A stretch of DNA of 47,822 nt from JAABTH01 sp964390725. GTDB lineage: Bacteria; Bacillota; Dethiobacteria; DTU022. Under the pieces are notes generated by a model. The model saw only the letters and a program-made list of their open reading frames with translations. It was not told the DNA's origin and searched no databases. Positions within the stretch are counted from its first letter, which is position 1, and the number at the start of each line of letters is the position of its first letter. The translations under genes were made by a program, and so were the position numbers. The stretch is from positions 1-47,822 of the forward strand of contig CAYMIW010000021.1 in NCBI GenBank assembly GCA_964390725.1. Reading direction: 5' to 3'. Positions 16,733 through 24,863 of the stretch are shown one piece after another.

Positions 16733-17020
16733 TTACTCCCACCATTTTTTACTGTTGCCCGGTTTTGAAAAATTAATATCACTGAATCTGTCTGAATCTC
16801 GATCCCAGAAATCAACCCACCATTTACCTTCATCCACAACCGTTGTTGTCGCCCATGAAGGAAAATTTGATTTTAACCGGGCGAATTTTTCCGCCCTCTC
16901 CTGAGGGTCAACCTTATAAACGGTATATGCCAGAGCGGTGCTGCTTAACAATAAATTTACTACGAAGGCTACGATGATTATCCTGAGCAGGAAAGACAAA
17001 TCTCTATCTTTATTAAACAT
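16733..17020 (-). CDS. Small single-helix membrane protein, function unknown
   Basis: A 95-residue protein I do not recognise. From ATG 17020 (AGGAGG seven bases upstream) it has a charged start, one hydrophobic helix (residues 11-32, ending S-T-A-L-A-Y, which could be a signal peptide site), and a Trp-rich soluble tail (F-P-S-W-A near 54-58, K-W-W-V-D-F-W near 67-73, K-K-W-W-E at the end). It is probably exported or anchored outside the membrane. It stands alone between a terminator and the divergent rsmD. Confidence 0.65.
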   Translation of the reverse strand: MFNKDRDLSFLLRIIIVAFVVNLLLSSTALAYTVYKVDPQERAEKFARLKSNFPSWATTTVVDEGKWWVDFWDRDSDRFSDINFSKPGNSKKWWE

Positions 17021-17153
17021 CCTGTAACCTCCTTTCATCTTGCTTGTTATTTAATTTCGCCATTGTCCTTAAAAAACCTGCTTAGCTTTAATCATACTAA
17101 TACCCTTTTACCCTCTCCTCTTTTGAGTTATTATAAGTTGGGGTGATGGTTTA

Positions 17154-17699
17154 ATGCGGGTTATATCCGGCAGTGCCAGGGGCACAAGGTTAAAACCTCC
17201 GAGAGGAACAACAGTGAGGCCAACAGCCGACAGGGTGAAAGAGTCCCTGTTTAATATCCTGGGTGATAAAGTACCCGGTTCATTTTTTATTGATCTGTTT
17301 GCCGGAAGTGGGGCAATTGGTATCGAAGCACTGAGCCGTGGTTCTGAACACTGCATCTTCATCGACAACAGGAGAGAAAATATTTTGCTGATCCAGGATA
17401 ACCTGAAAAAAACCAGGCTGATCGATTCTGCCAGGTTAATTAAAGGCAACGCTCCCGGAATCATCAGCCGGCTAAACCGCGAAAAAATTCAGGCGGACCT
17501 GATTTTTCTAGACCCGCCGTACCACTCTCCCGATACTTTGTCCCTGGTACAATTAATCCAGGCCAGTTCTCTTTCCCATACCAACAGCCTGATTATAGTC
17601 GAGCACTCAAAAAAAGACCTTGCCTGGACAGACATGTTTACACCGTTCAAACAAAAAGTTTACGGTCAGACCTGTCTCACCTTCATAACAAAAAGATAA
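17154..17699 (+). CDS. rsmD: 16S rRNA (guanine966-N2) methyltransferase RsmD
   Basis: SAM-dependent methyltransferase of the small ribosomal subunit, 181 residues, typical for RsmD. The start M-R-V-I-S-G-S-A-R-G is diagnostic; the SAM-binding motif is D-L-F-A-G-S-G-A-I-G-I-E-A (near 43-55) and the catalytic motif is D-P-P-Y (near 121-124). GGGGTGATGG precedes the ATG. In many Firmicutes coaD follows; here a convergent hisC follows instead. Confidence 0.95.
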   Translation: MRVISGSARGTRLKPPRGTTVRPTADRVKESLFNILGDKVPGSFFIDLFAGSGAIGIEALSRGSEHCIFIDNRRENILLIQDNLKKTRLIDSARLIKGNAPGIISRLNREKIQADLIFLDPPYHSPDTLSLVQLIQASSLSHTNSLIIVEHSKKDLAWTDMFTPFKQKVYGQTCLTFITKR

Positions 17700-17752
17700 A
17701 AATTTTTGTGAGAATCTGGTTAAAAATTATCAGCAAGGATTGTTACCCGGTG

Positions 17753-18856
17753 CTATAGTTCCTTGAGTACCTCAGCCAGGGCCTTCAGAAAACGTTCATT
17801 TTGTTTTTCTGTCCCGTAAGTAACCCTGATAAAAGTGGGGAACCCAAATATATCACCTGTTCTAATGATTATTCCTTTTTTCATCAATGCTGTAAATGCT
17901 TTTCTTGAATCTACACCCAGATCAACAAAACAGAAGTTAGCCTGATCTGGAACTGCCTTAAGATTTAGTATGGCAAAACCTTGTTCCAACTGCTCTCGGG
18001 CTTTCGCCACCATTCTTCTGCTTCTTTCAACATGTGCCTCGTCTTCTAACGCCGCCATTGCAGCTGCCTGGGCCATGGCATTAACATTAAAAGGCTCCCT
18101 TACCCTGTTCATCTCAGCAATTACTTCCTGCGAAGCAATAGCATATCCTATACGCAGCCCGGCCAGCCCGTAGATTTTCGAAAATGTTCGCAGTGCCACA
18201 ACAGGTAAACCACGTTTCACAAATTCCAGGCCACTGGAATAATCCAGGTCATCAGTATATTCAAGGTAAGCCTGATCAAGAATTAATAAAACCCCGTCCG
18301 GCAATCTGTCAACCAGGTAGTCCAGTTCCTTCTTTTCCATCAATGTCCCGGTCGGGTTGTTGGGGCTGCAAACAAACAAAGCTTTGGTTTTATTGTTAAT
18401 TTGCTTTAATAACATGTCGGGGTCATAAGCAAACTCTTCTCCCTGCAGGGGGACATTCACAGGTTCTGCTCCCATAATACGGGTGGCAAAATCATATTCT
18501 GAAAAACTTGGTTGGACCATTATAGTTTCATCCCCGGCCTTAACATAAGCAAGGGTAATAAAGGACAGCAGCTCATCAGAACCATTACCAAAGATCAGCT
18601 GATCCGGTTTAACATCCAGCTTTTCAGAAAGAGATTCTCTCAGGTAATAGCCGTTTCCGTCAGGGTATATATGCATCTTGCTGATATTGTTTTTCATGGC
18701 TTCCAGAGCCAGGGGTGAAGGGCCAAGAGGGTTTTCATTTGAAGCCAGCTTGATTACATCGGTCAGCCCCATCTCCCTCTCCACTTCCTCTACCGGTTTT
18801 CCGGGAACATAAGGTTTAATCTTTTCCAGGTACATGTGCATATCCGGTTTTTTCAC
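17753..18856 (-). CDS. hisC: Histidinol-phosphate aminotransferase HisC
   Basis: PLP-dependent class II aminotransferase, 367 residues, catalysing the imidazole-acetol phosphate / glutamate step of histidine synthesis. Motifs seen are I-K-L-A-S-N-E-N-P-L-G-P-S (near 35-47), C-S-P-N-N-P-T-G, D-Q-A-Y-L-E-Y, and the PLP lysine in R-T-F-S-K-I-Y-G-L-A-G-L-R-I-G-Y. The start is GTG 18856 with GGAGG eight bases upstream. It is divergent from the T-box operon that carries hisH and hisF, so his genes are split over two units. Activity on aromatic amino acid precursors is also possible in this family. Confidence 0.93.
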   Translation of the reverse strand: MKKPDMHMYLEKIKPYVPGKPVEEVEREMGLTDVIKLASNENPLGPSPLALEAMKNNISKMHIYPDGNGYYLRESLSEKLDVKPDQLIFGNGSDELLSFITLAYVKAGDETIMVQPSFSEYDFATRIMGAEPVNVPLQGEEFAYDPDMLLKQINNKTKALFVCSPNNPTGTLMEKKELDYLVDRLPDGVLLILDQAYLEYTDDLDYSSGLEFVKRGLPVVALRTFSKIYGLAGLRIGYAIASQEVIAEMNRVREPFNVNAMAQAAAMAALEDEAHVERSRRMVAKAREQLEQGFAILNLKAVPDQANFCFVDLGVDSRKAFTALMKKGIIIRTGDIFGFPTFIRVTYGTEKQNERFLKALAEVLKEL

Positions 18857-19006
18857 TGGTAAGTCCTCCGTTTATTATTTTATATATAGTATTATACACC
18901 AGGATCAAGCTTTGCAGCCTAGATCAAAATAATGGAATCACTGACAAATCATTTTCTTTATTCAGGATTAATTTAATATTTTCTTAAATAAATTTTAACA
19001 TACCCC

Positions 19007-19035
19007 TTGCTTTATCCTTTTAATTCTGTTATATT
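19007..19035 (+). promoter_or_regulatory. Promoter of the T-box operon
   Basis: TTGCTT (19007-19012), a 17-base spacer and TATATT (19030-19035) lie just upstream of the T-box leader, placing transcription start near 19042. Confidence 0.55.
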
Positions 19036-19059
19036 TTATAAATAATATTACAAATAAAA

Positions 19060-19290
19060 GCTTTGAAGGGGAAAAATACTCTGGCGTACCGGTTCAGAGA
19101 GGGTTTGAATGCTGAAAGAACCCCCGGTAGTCTGAGGAATAAGCCACCCCGGAGCTGTTGTGCCGAGGCATTAAGTTTAAGCACAGCCGGTTGCAATACC
19201 GTTACAGAAAACGAGAGGCTCGATTTTTGGGCAACTGGAGTGGTACCGCGGGAAACAAACCCGTCTCTTTATGGAGACGGGTTTTTTATT
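19060..19290 (+). ncRNA. T-box leader (tRNA-sensing riboswitch) with terminator
   Basis: The leader carries the T-box core G-A-G-U-G-G-U-A-C-C-G-C-G-G at 19238-19251, whose UGGU bulge pairs with the tRNA 3' end. An intrinsic terminator AACCCGTCTC / GAGACGGGTT with a run of six T follows at 19258-19287. Upstream is a compact Stem I: GGGG / CCCC at the base, ACCGG / CCGGT in the upper stem, an AGAGAG element, and the AATGCTGAAAG distal-loop sequence. I could not settle the specifier codon; the 3' side of the internal loop reads AGTCTGAGGAATAAGCCA. It controls the aminotransferase-hisH-hisF-pdxS-pdxT run. Confidence 0.9.
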
Positions 19291-19321
19291 TCTAACAGTT
19301 AGGCTCAGGGAGGTTTTTACA

Positions 19322-20563
19322 ATGACTATTGAATGGCAGAATTTCTATGCAGACCGAACCAGACATATGAAAGGTTCACAAATCAGGCAGTACTTTGCCT
19401 TAACCGAAAGGCCTGAAGTTATTTCTTTTGCCGGAGGATTCCCGGGAAACGAATTCTTCCCAAGTGATGACATATCCGCCGCCCTGGCCAAGCTTGTTAA
19501 AGAAGAAAGCAAACTAGCCCTGCAATACACTTCAACAGAAGGCCACTTTGAGCTTCGCAATTACCTGGCCGGCAAAATGAATAGCAACGGCGCTTCTATA
19601 AATGCTGACCATGTTATTATTACTGACGGTTCTCAGCAGGGCATCGATCTTCTTAGCAGGGTTCTGATCAATTCAGGTGAAGCTGTGCTGGTGGAAGAAC
19701 CAGCTTATATTGGCGGAATGGGTGCAATTAAATCATACGGCGGAGTTCCTGTCGGTATACCAATGGACAGCAATGGCCCCATCCCCGCAAAAATGGAAGT
19801 TATTATTAATGACCAAATCAGAAAGGGTAACCGGCCGAAAGTCTTTTACACGGTTCCCAATTTCCAAAACCCAACCGGCATAACCACCAGCGCTGAGCGC
19901 CGCCGGGCTGTTCTGGATCTCGCATACCGCTACAATATTATCATTATCGAAGACGATCCCTATGGTGAATTGTGTTACGAGGGTTCTGTTCCTGAAAGCT
20001 ACATGTCAATCGACAAAAAAGAACAGGTTATCTACCTGGGATCGTATTCCAAAATTCTGATCCCTGGTATTCGCATAGGCTGGATGGCCGGACCCCGGCA
20101 GTTGATTGAAAAAGTATCCCTGGCCAAGCAAACTACAAACCTTTGCTCCAGTTCGCTGGGGCAGCAGTTAGCTTTTCGTTTGTCAGATGAAGGGTATGTC
20201 GACCGGCACGTTGAGAAATTGATCGGTCTTTACCGCAATAAAAGAGAGATCATGCTAAAAGCTATGAAACAATACTTTCCAACCGATATCGAATACAGCA
20301 AACCCAGGGGGGGCTTTTTCGTCTGGGTAAAATTCCCCGCTTACTATCCGCCCAGTAAAGATATACTTGAATACGCCCTACAGCATAATGTTGCATACGT
20401 TCATGGCGAAGGGTTCTACAGTAACAGCATTGGTGGTAGTCACGGCGCCAGATTTTCTTTCAGCCAACCCACAGCAGAGCAAATCAGCATTGGTATCGCC
20501 ACTCTGGGTAAAATACTTCATGAAGTGAAGGCAAATTTAACCTTAAAAGCAGTCGGCCAATAA
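19322..20563 (+). CDS. PLP-dependent aminotransferase (2-aminoadipate / MocR-type class I fold)
   Basis: Class I aminotransferase of 413 residues. Landmarks are S-F-A-G-G-F-P-G near 36, N-F-Q-N-P-T-G, the D-D-P-Y-G-E PLP-contact site, Y-L-G-S-Y-S-K with the Schiff-base lysine, and R-I-G-W-M-A-G-P. These place it with 2-aminoadipate / aromatic / valine-pyruvate aminotransferases (LysN, ARO8) rather than aspartate aminotransferases. Start ATG 19322 has AGGGAGG eight bases upstream; ATG 19271 lies within the T-box terminator and is rejected. The T-box says expression responds to an uncharged tRNA, so it probably makes or transaminates that amino acid. The substrate is not resolved. Confidence 0.88.
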   Translation: MTIEWQNFYADRTRHMKGSQIRQYFALTERPEVISFAGGFPGNEFFPSDDISAALAKLVKEESKLALQYTSTEGHFELRNYLAGKMNSNGASINADHVIITDGSQQGIDLLSRVLINSGEAVLVEEPAYIGGMGAIKSYGGVPVGIPMDSNGPIPAKMEVIINDQIRKGNRPKVFYTVPNFQNPTGITTSAERRRAVLDLAYRYNIIIIEDDPYGELCYEGSVPESYMSIDKKEQVIYLGSYSKILIPGIRIGWMAGPRQLIEKVSLAKQTTNLCSSSLGQQLAFRLSDEGYVDRHVEKLIGLYRNKREIMLKAMKQYFPTDIEYSKPRGGFFVWVKFPAYYPPSKDILEYALQHNVAYVHGEGFYSNSIGGSHGARFSFSQPTAEQISIGIATLGKILHEVKANLTLKAVGQ

Positions 20564-20632
20564 AGGTTTGAATAAGACAGCTGTCATATTTATCAACAAT
20601 TTACAACTTTTTTGAGCGGAAGGAAGAGCAGG

Positions 20633-21274
20633 ATGAATAAAGTAATCATTGTTGACAGTGAATGTGCCAACCTGAACAGCATCTACAAGGCAGTAACAGC
20701 AGCAGGCCTTACGGCAGATATAACGGATGAACCTGACAAAATAACCGGCGCTGATGCGATTATTTTTCCCGGGGTTGGATCGTATAAACATGCTATGAGA
20801 GTCCTTGAACAAAAGCAGCTGGTCGATCCATTAATGACAACAATAAAGAAAGGTATTCCCTTTCTCGGTATCTGCCTGGGTATGCAGCTGCTCTGTTCCT
20901 GCAGCGAAGAAAACCATGCCCAGGGTTCCACAGAAAGGATTCAAGGGTTAAATGCCGTCAAAGGGCTAGTTACTCGTTTTAACAATGAACTACCCGTTCC
21001 CCATGTCGGCTGGAACCAGGTTCAACCTGCTGTCGGTCATCCGCTTTTTTACGGTTTGGGGAATAGCAGCTATTTTTATTTTACCCATTCATACTACGTT
21101 ACCCCTGATAGCGATGAAAACATCCTGGCCAGGACCAGTTACGGTATAAATTTTACCTCTGCAATAATCAGGAACAACCTGCTCGGAGTACAGTTCCATC
21201 CGGAGAAAAGCGGCCCGGCAGGCTTGCGCCTCCTCTCTAATTTTGGTAAGATTATAGCCGGTAAAGAGCATTAG
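20633..21274 (+). CDS. hisH: Imidazole glycerol phosphate synthase glutaminase subunit HisH
   Basis: Class I glutamine amidotransferase, 213 residues, supplying ammonia to HisF. The nucleophile is in G-I-C-L-G-M-Q-L-L (near residue 83), and the His/Glu pair is in G-V-Q-F-H-P-E-K-S (near 191-193). The F-P-G-V-G oxyanion-loop segment near 50 is typical of HisH. The start is ATG 20633 preceded by GGAAGGAAGAG. It forms a complex with the product of the next gene. Confidence 0.95.
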   Translation: MNKVIIVDSECANLNSIYKAVTAAGLTADITDEPDKITGADAIIFPGVGSYKHAMRVLEQKQLVDPLMTTIKKGIPFLGICLGMQLLCSCSEENHAQGSTERIQGLNAVKGLVTRFNNELPVPHVGWNQVQPAVGHPLFYGLGNSSYFYFTHSYYVTPDSDENILARTSYGINFTSAIIRNNLLGVQFHPEKSGPAGLRLLSNFGKIIAGKEH

Positions 21275-21297
21275 CTAAAGCGAAACAGGTGAAACGA

Positions 21298-22110
21298 ATG
21301 CTGGCAAAAAGAATTATTCCCTGTCTGGATGTGCGGGATGGCCGTGTAGTTAAAGGTACCCGCTTTATTAATTTAAGGGATGCCGGCGATCCTGTTGAAC
21401 GAGCCAGGTATTATGACCAAGAAGGCGCTGACGAAATTGTATTTCTCGACATAACTGCATCAGTTGAAAAGCGCCGGGCCATAATCGATGTTGTCAGTAA
21501 AACAGCCAGCGTGGTCTTTATTCCTTTGACCGTGGGCGGCGGGATTGACAATGTTCAATTCATGCAGGAACTGCTGCAAAGTGGAGCCGATAAGGTTTCC
21601 CTCAATACAGCTGCCTTAAGCAACCCTGAACTGATTAATCATGGAGCAGAGCGATTCGGCAGCCAATGTATAGTCGTAGCAATAGATGCCAGGTGCAAAA
21701 ACCATGCCGCCGAGGGGCTTCGCTCCTGGGAAGTTTACAGTCATGGCGGCCGTCAGCCAACCGGGCGGGAAGTAATTAGCTGGGCCCAGGAAGTTGAAAG
21801 ACTCGGCGCAGGAGAAATATTACTGACTTCAATGGATGCAGACGGAACTCTGAACGGCTACGACAACGAACTGCTTGCAGCAGTAACAAGTACTGTTAAT
21901 ATACCGGTTATTGCCTCCGGGGGAGCCGGTAAGCTTGAACATCTTTACGATGCTTTTACTAAAGGACAGGCCCATGCTGTCCTGGCTGCATCAATTCTTC
22001 ATTTTGGGACATTCAGCATAGCTGATATTAAACAATACCTGTCCTCAAAAGGGCTTCCGGTAAGACCGGTTGATGGTATTAAAGATTACGATTTGCGAGA
22101 GGAGTTTTAA
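21298..22110 (+). CDS. hisF: Imidazole glycerol phosphate synthase cyclase subunit HisF
   Basis: TIM-barrel cyclase, 270 residues, making imidazole glycerol phosphate and AICAR with ammonia from HisH. It starts M-L-A-K-R-I-I-P-C-L-D-V, the canonical HisF N-terminus with the catalytic Asp. The second catalytic Asp is in T-S-M-D-A-D-G-T, and the phosphate-binding segment is A-S-G-G-A-G. ATG 21298 is chosen over GTG 21289 because AGGTG lies six bases before it and family members begin there. Confidence 0.96.
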   Translation: MLAKRIIPCLDVRDGRVVKGTRFINLRDAGDPVERARYYDQEGADEIVFLDITASVEKRRAIIDVVSKTASVVFIPLTVGGGIDNVQFMQELLQSGADKVSLNTAALSNPELINHGAERFGSQCIVVAIDARCKNHAAEGLRSWEVYSHGGRQPTGREVISWAQEVERLGAGEILLTSMDADGTLNGYDNELLAAVTSTVNIPVIASGGAGKLEHLYDAFTKGQAHAVLAASILHFGTFSIADIKQYLSSKGLPVRPVDGIKDYDLREEF

Positions 22111-22112
22111 GA

Positions 22113-22997
22113 ATGAAAGAACAGGGAACATTCAGGGTAAAAAAAGGTATGGCCCAGATGCAAAAAGGCGGGGTAATTATGGATGTTACCACCGTAGAAC
22201 AAGCTCGAATAGCTGAAAAATCCGGTGCTGTTGCCGTTATGGCCCTTGAGAGGGTTCCAGCCGATATTAGGGCTGCAGGAGGTGTGGCCAGAATGGCCGA
22301 TCCCGGAATGGTAACAAAAATAATGGATGCAGTCACTATTCCAGTAATGGCCAAGGTAAGAATAGGCCATTTTGCCGAAGCACAGATTCTTGAGGAACTT
22401 GGTGTTGACTATATTGATGAAAGTGAAGTTCTCACACCTGCTGATGAACAGTATCATATCAACAAGCACCTTTTTAAAGTCCCCTTTGTCTGTGGAGCCA
22501 GAAACCTGGGAGAAGCGTTGCGACGTATTTCCGAAGGAGCAGCCATGATTCGCACCAAGGGAGAACCCGGTACAGGCAACGTTGTTGAAGCAGTCCGTCA
22601 CATGCGCAAAGTGATGGATGAAATACGCCAGGTTCTCGGCAAAGCTGATGATGAACTGGTCGTAATGGCCAAGGAAATGGGCGTTTCGATTGAAATGCTT
22701 AAAGAAGTAAGGGAAGCCGGGCGCCTCCCGGTAGTAAACTTTGCTGCAGGAGGTATAGCCACCCCGGCAGATGCCTCATTGATGATGCAACTTGGTTCAG
22801 ACGGTATATTTGTCGGATCTGGAATTTTTAAATCGGAAAAACCTGAACTGGTTGCCGAAGCAATTGTTCAGGCCACCTTGCATTATGATGATCCTGCGTT
22901 ACTGGCTAAAATTTCCAGAGGTTTGGGCGAGGCAATGCCCGGATTGGAGATGTCCTCCCTCACTGAAGCAGACCGGATGCAGGAACGGGGTATCTAG
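22113..22997 (+). CDS. pdxS: Pyridoxal 5'-phosphate synthase lyase subunit PdxS
   Basis: TIM-barrel synthase, 294 residues, that builds PLP directly from ribose 5-phosphate, glyceraldehyde 3-phosphate and ammonia. The N-terminal G-G-V-I-M-D-V segment (20-26), A-L-E-R-V-P-A-D-I-R (44-53) and the lysine in V-M-A-K-V-R-I-G-H (near 80) are invariant PdxS features. It lies two bases after hisF and three bases before pdxT. PLP is the cofactor of the aminotransferase at the head of the same transcript and of HisC. Confidence 0.97.
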   Translation: MKEQGTFRVKKGMAQMQKGGVIMDVTTVEQARIAEKSGAVAVMALERVPADIRAAGGVARMADPGMVTKIMDAVTIPVMAKVRIGHFAEAQILEELGVDYIDESEVLTPADEQYHINKHLFKVPFVCGARNLGEALRRISEGAAMIRTKGEPGTGNVVEAVRHMRKVMDEIRQVLGKADDELVVMAKEMGVSIEMLKEVREAGRLPVVNFAAGGIATPADASLMMQLGSDGIFVGSGIFKSEKPELVAEAIVQATLHYDDPALLAKISRGLGEAMPGLEMSSLTEADRMQERGI

Positions 22998-23000
22998 TTT

Positions 23001-23579
23001 ATGAAAATTGGAGTTCTTTCGGTACAAGGTGCCGTTTCGGAACATCTGAGTCTGCTTGAAAAAAGCGGTGCAGATGCAGTGAATGTAAAAAACATCGACA
23101 CACTTAACCAGGTTTGCGGCCTGATTATTCCTGGTGGAGAAAGCACTACCATCGGTAAATTAATTGAATTGTTTGGCCTAGCTAAATCGATTAAAGATCG
23201 AGCTGCATCAGGCACCCTTGCTGTTTTTGGCACCTGTGCCGGTATGGTATTGATGGCTTCTGAAATATCAGACGGCCTGGAAGGTCAGCCGCGACTTGGG
23301 TTAATGGATATACGGGTTAAACGTAATGCGTTTGGGCGGCAACGAGAAAGTTTTGAGGCCGAAATAGACTTTAAATCATTTTCAAAACCACTGACTGGGG
23401 TTTTTATCAGGGCCCCTTTAATTGAAAAAACTGGTAATAATGTAGAAATACTAGCTGAGCTGCCAGAAGGTATTATAGCAGCCCAACAGGGAAACCTGTT
23501 AACAACATCTTTCCATCCCGAACTGACTGATGACAACAGGGTTCACCTTTATTTCATTGATATCTGCAAAATGATCTAG
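23001..23579 (+). CDS. pdxT: Pyridoxal 5'-phosphate synthase glutaminase subunit PdxT
   Basis: Class I glutaminase, 192 residues, that feeds ammonia to PdxS. It starts M-K-I-G-V-L-S-V-Q-G-A. The G-G-E-S-T-T-I-G loop is near residue 47, the nucleophile is in F-G-T-C-A-G-M (near 78), and the His/Glu pair is in S-F-H-P-E-L near the C-terminus. It is the last gene of the T-box transcript and is followed by a terminator. Confidence 0.97.
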   Translation: MKIGVLSVQGAVSEHLSLLEKSGADAVNVKNIDTLNQVCGLIIPGGESTTIGKLIELFGLAKSIKDRAASGTLAVFGTCAGMVLMASEISDGLEGQPRLGLMDIRVKRNAFGRQRESFEAEIDFKSFSKPLTGVFIRAPLIEKTGNNVEILAELPEGIIAAQQGNLLTTSFHPELTDDNRVHLYFIDICKMI

Positions 23580-23598
23580 TATCTTTTTTTGAACGAAC

Positions 23599-23652
23599 AA
23601 AGGACTTTTTCAGGTTACCTTGCTGGTGGAACAACATGTTAAAGTCCTTTTT
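23599..23652 (+). terminator. Terminator of the T-box operon
   Basis: AAAGGACTTT (23599-23608) pairs with AAAGTCCTTT (23641-23650) across a long loop and is followed by TTATAAT, 20 bases after the pdxT stop. The long loop makes this weaker than the window's other terminators. Confidence 0.6.
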
Positions 23653-23759
23653 ATAATGAGCAGGATTAATAAAAACCAGTGCAGAAATACTACTCAGTAA
23701 CAGGATATGTAGTTGCTTTCCCGGCTTTTATTACATTCCTCTTGAAGGAGATGCAGTAG

Positions 23760-24812
23760 ATGATAAAAAGGGAATTGGCAGCACTTTTTGTTTTTTTTAT
23801 TTTAGTTTCAGCACTTATTCTCTTGTTTGCCTGCGATAACCCTGAAAATCAAACCGGCAGCGACCAGGATATTTTAACTGAAGAATTGCCTGACGTAAAT
23901 CCCGGAAGCGAAACAAATTTACAGGGCGCACCTGAATATGATTCTAACCCTGCAGAAAATGAATTGATTACTTCGGGCGGCAACGTAAACGGCAATATCG
24001 TCAATGAAGGACTTGCAGTTTACCAGGATGGTTGGATTTACTATTGCAGCGATAATGGCGAAATCAGACGGATTAATACAGCTAATAATGTTCATGAAAC
24101 AATCATATCAGAAGCTGCCCGTTTCCTTAACACCGATGGAGAATGGATTTTTTTTATGAATTATGATCAGTGGCGCTCCCTCTATAAAGTTACAGTTAAT
24201 GGCTCGGAAAGCGCTCTTATATATGATGGTGAAGTCTCAAATGTTATATTAAGAGATGATTGGATTTACTTCAAAAATGAGAACGATAGAAGCTCCATCT
24301 ATAAAATTCGTCCTGACGGCAGTGCTGTAAGCAAAATAAACGATGACACCTCTTGGTACATTAATGTTTCGGGAGATTGGATCTATTACAGTAATTGGGA
24401 TGACAACAAGGTTATTTACAGAATCCGCACTGACGGCAGCGACCGGAGCAGGCTCAACGATGATTTCTCATCCGACCTGGTAGTGTATGACGATTGGATT
24501 TTTTACAGCAACGTTAATCACGACAATCACCTGTATAAAGTGCGCATAGACGGCAGTGATAATACACTCGTTGTTGATGACCAGACCGCACATATTAACT
24601 ACAGCGGGGGATGGCTTTATTACTGCAACAACTCGGAGGGCGGGGTAATCTATAAAATACGCCCCGATGGAAACGAAAGAACAAGTGTCAATGAAGATAA
24701 ATCATGGTTTATTAATTTAGCCGGAGACTGGATTTTTTATCAGAATGCCGATAATGAAGGTAAAACATATATGGTTCGCACAGACGGCAGTAACCAACAG
24801 CCCGTTGAATAA
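23760..24812 (+). CDS. DUF5050-type repeat lipoprotein, paralogue of the kinase sensor domain
   Basis: Secreted lipoprotein, 350 residues, with a signal peptide ending L-L-F-A-C (Cys25). After an acidic linker come about seven repeats of roughly 40 residues of the form G-D-W-I-Y-Y-x-N...D-x-x-x-I-Y-K-I-R-x-D-G-S, typical of the DUF5050 / beta-propeller-like family. The same repeat forms the outer part of the Ser/Thr kinase at 26646-28739. No enzymatic residues are evident, so it is more likely a binding or scaffold protein. AAGGAG lies nine bases before the ATG. It stands alone between two terminators. Confidence 0.75.
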   Translation: MIKRELAALFVFFILVSALILLFACDNPENQTGSDQDILTEELPDVNPGSETNLQGAPEYDSNPAENELITSGGNVNGNIVNEGLAVYQDGWIYYCSDNGEIRRINTANNVHETIISEAARFLNTDGEWIFFMNYDQWRSLYKVTVNGSESALIYDGEVSNVILRDDWIYFKNENDRSSIYKIRPDGSAVSKINDDTSWYINVSGDWIYYSNWDDNKVIYRIRTDGSDRSRLNDDFSSDLVVYDDWIFYSNVNHDNHLYKVRIDGSDNTLVVDDQTAHINYSGGWLYYCNNSEGGVIYKIRPDGNERTSVNEDKSWFINLAGDWIFYQNADNEGKTYMVRTDGSNQQPVE

Positions 24813-24828
24813 ACTAATTATTATTTAA

Positions 24829-24860
24829 TTGAGCAGGCACGTTTAACCGTGCCTGCTCAA
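24829..24860. terminator. Bidirectional terminator between the repeat lipoprotein and guaA
   Basis: Thirteen-pair stem TTGAGCAGGCACG / CGTGCCTGCTCAA with loop TTTAAC. It begins after the lipoprotein stop and ends three bases past the convergent guaA stop. The minus strand continues TTAAATAATAATT, so it serves guaA at least as well. Confidence 0.8.
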
Positions 24861-24863
24861 TCA

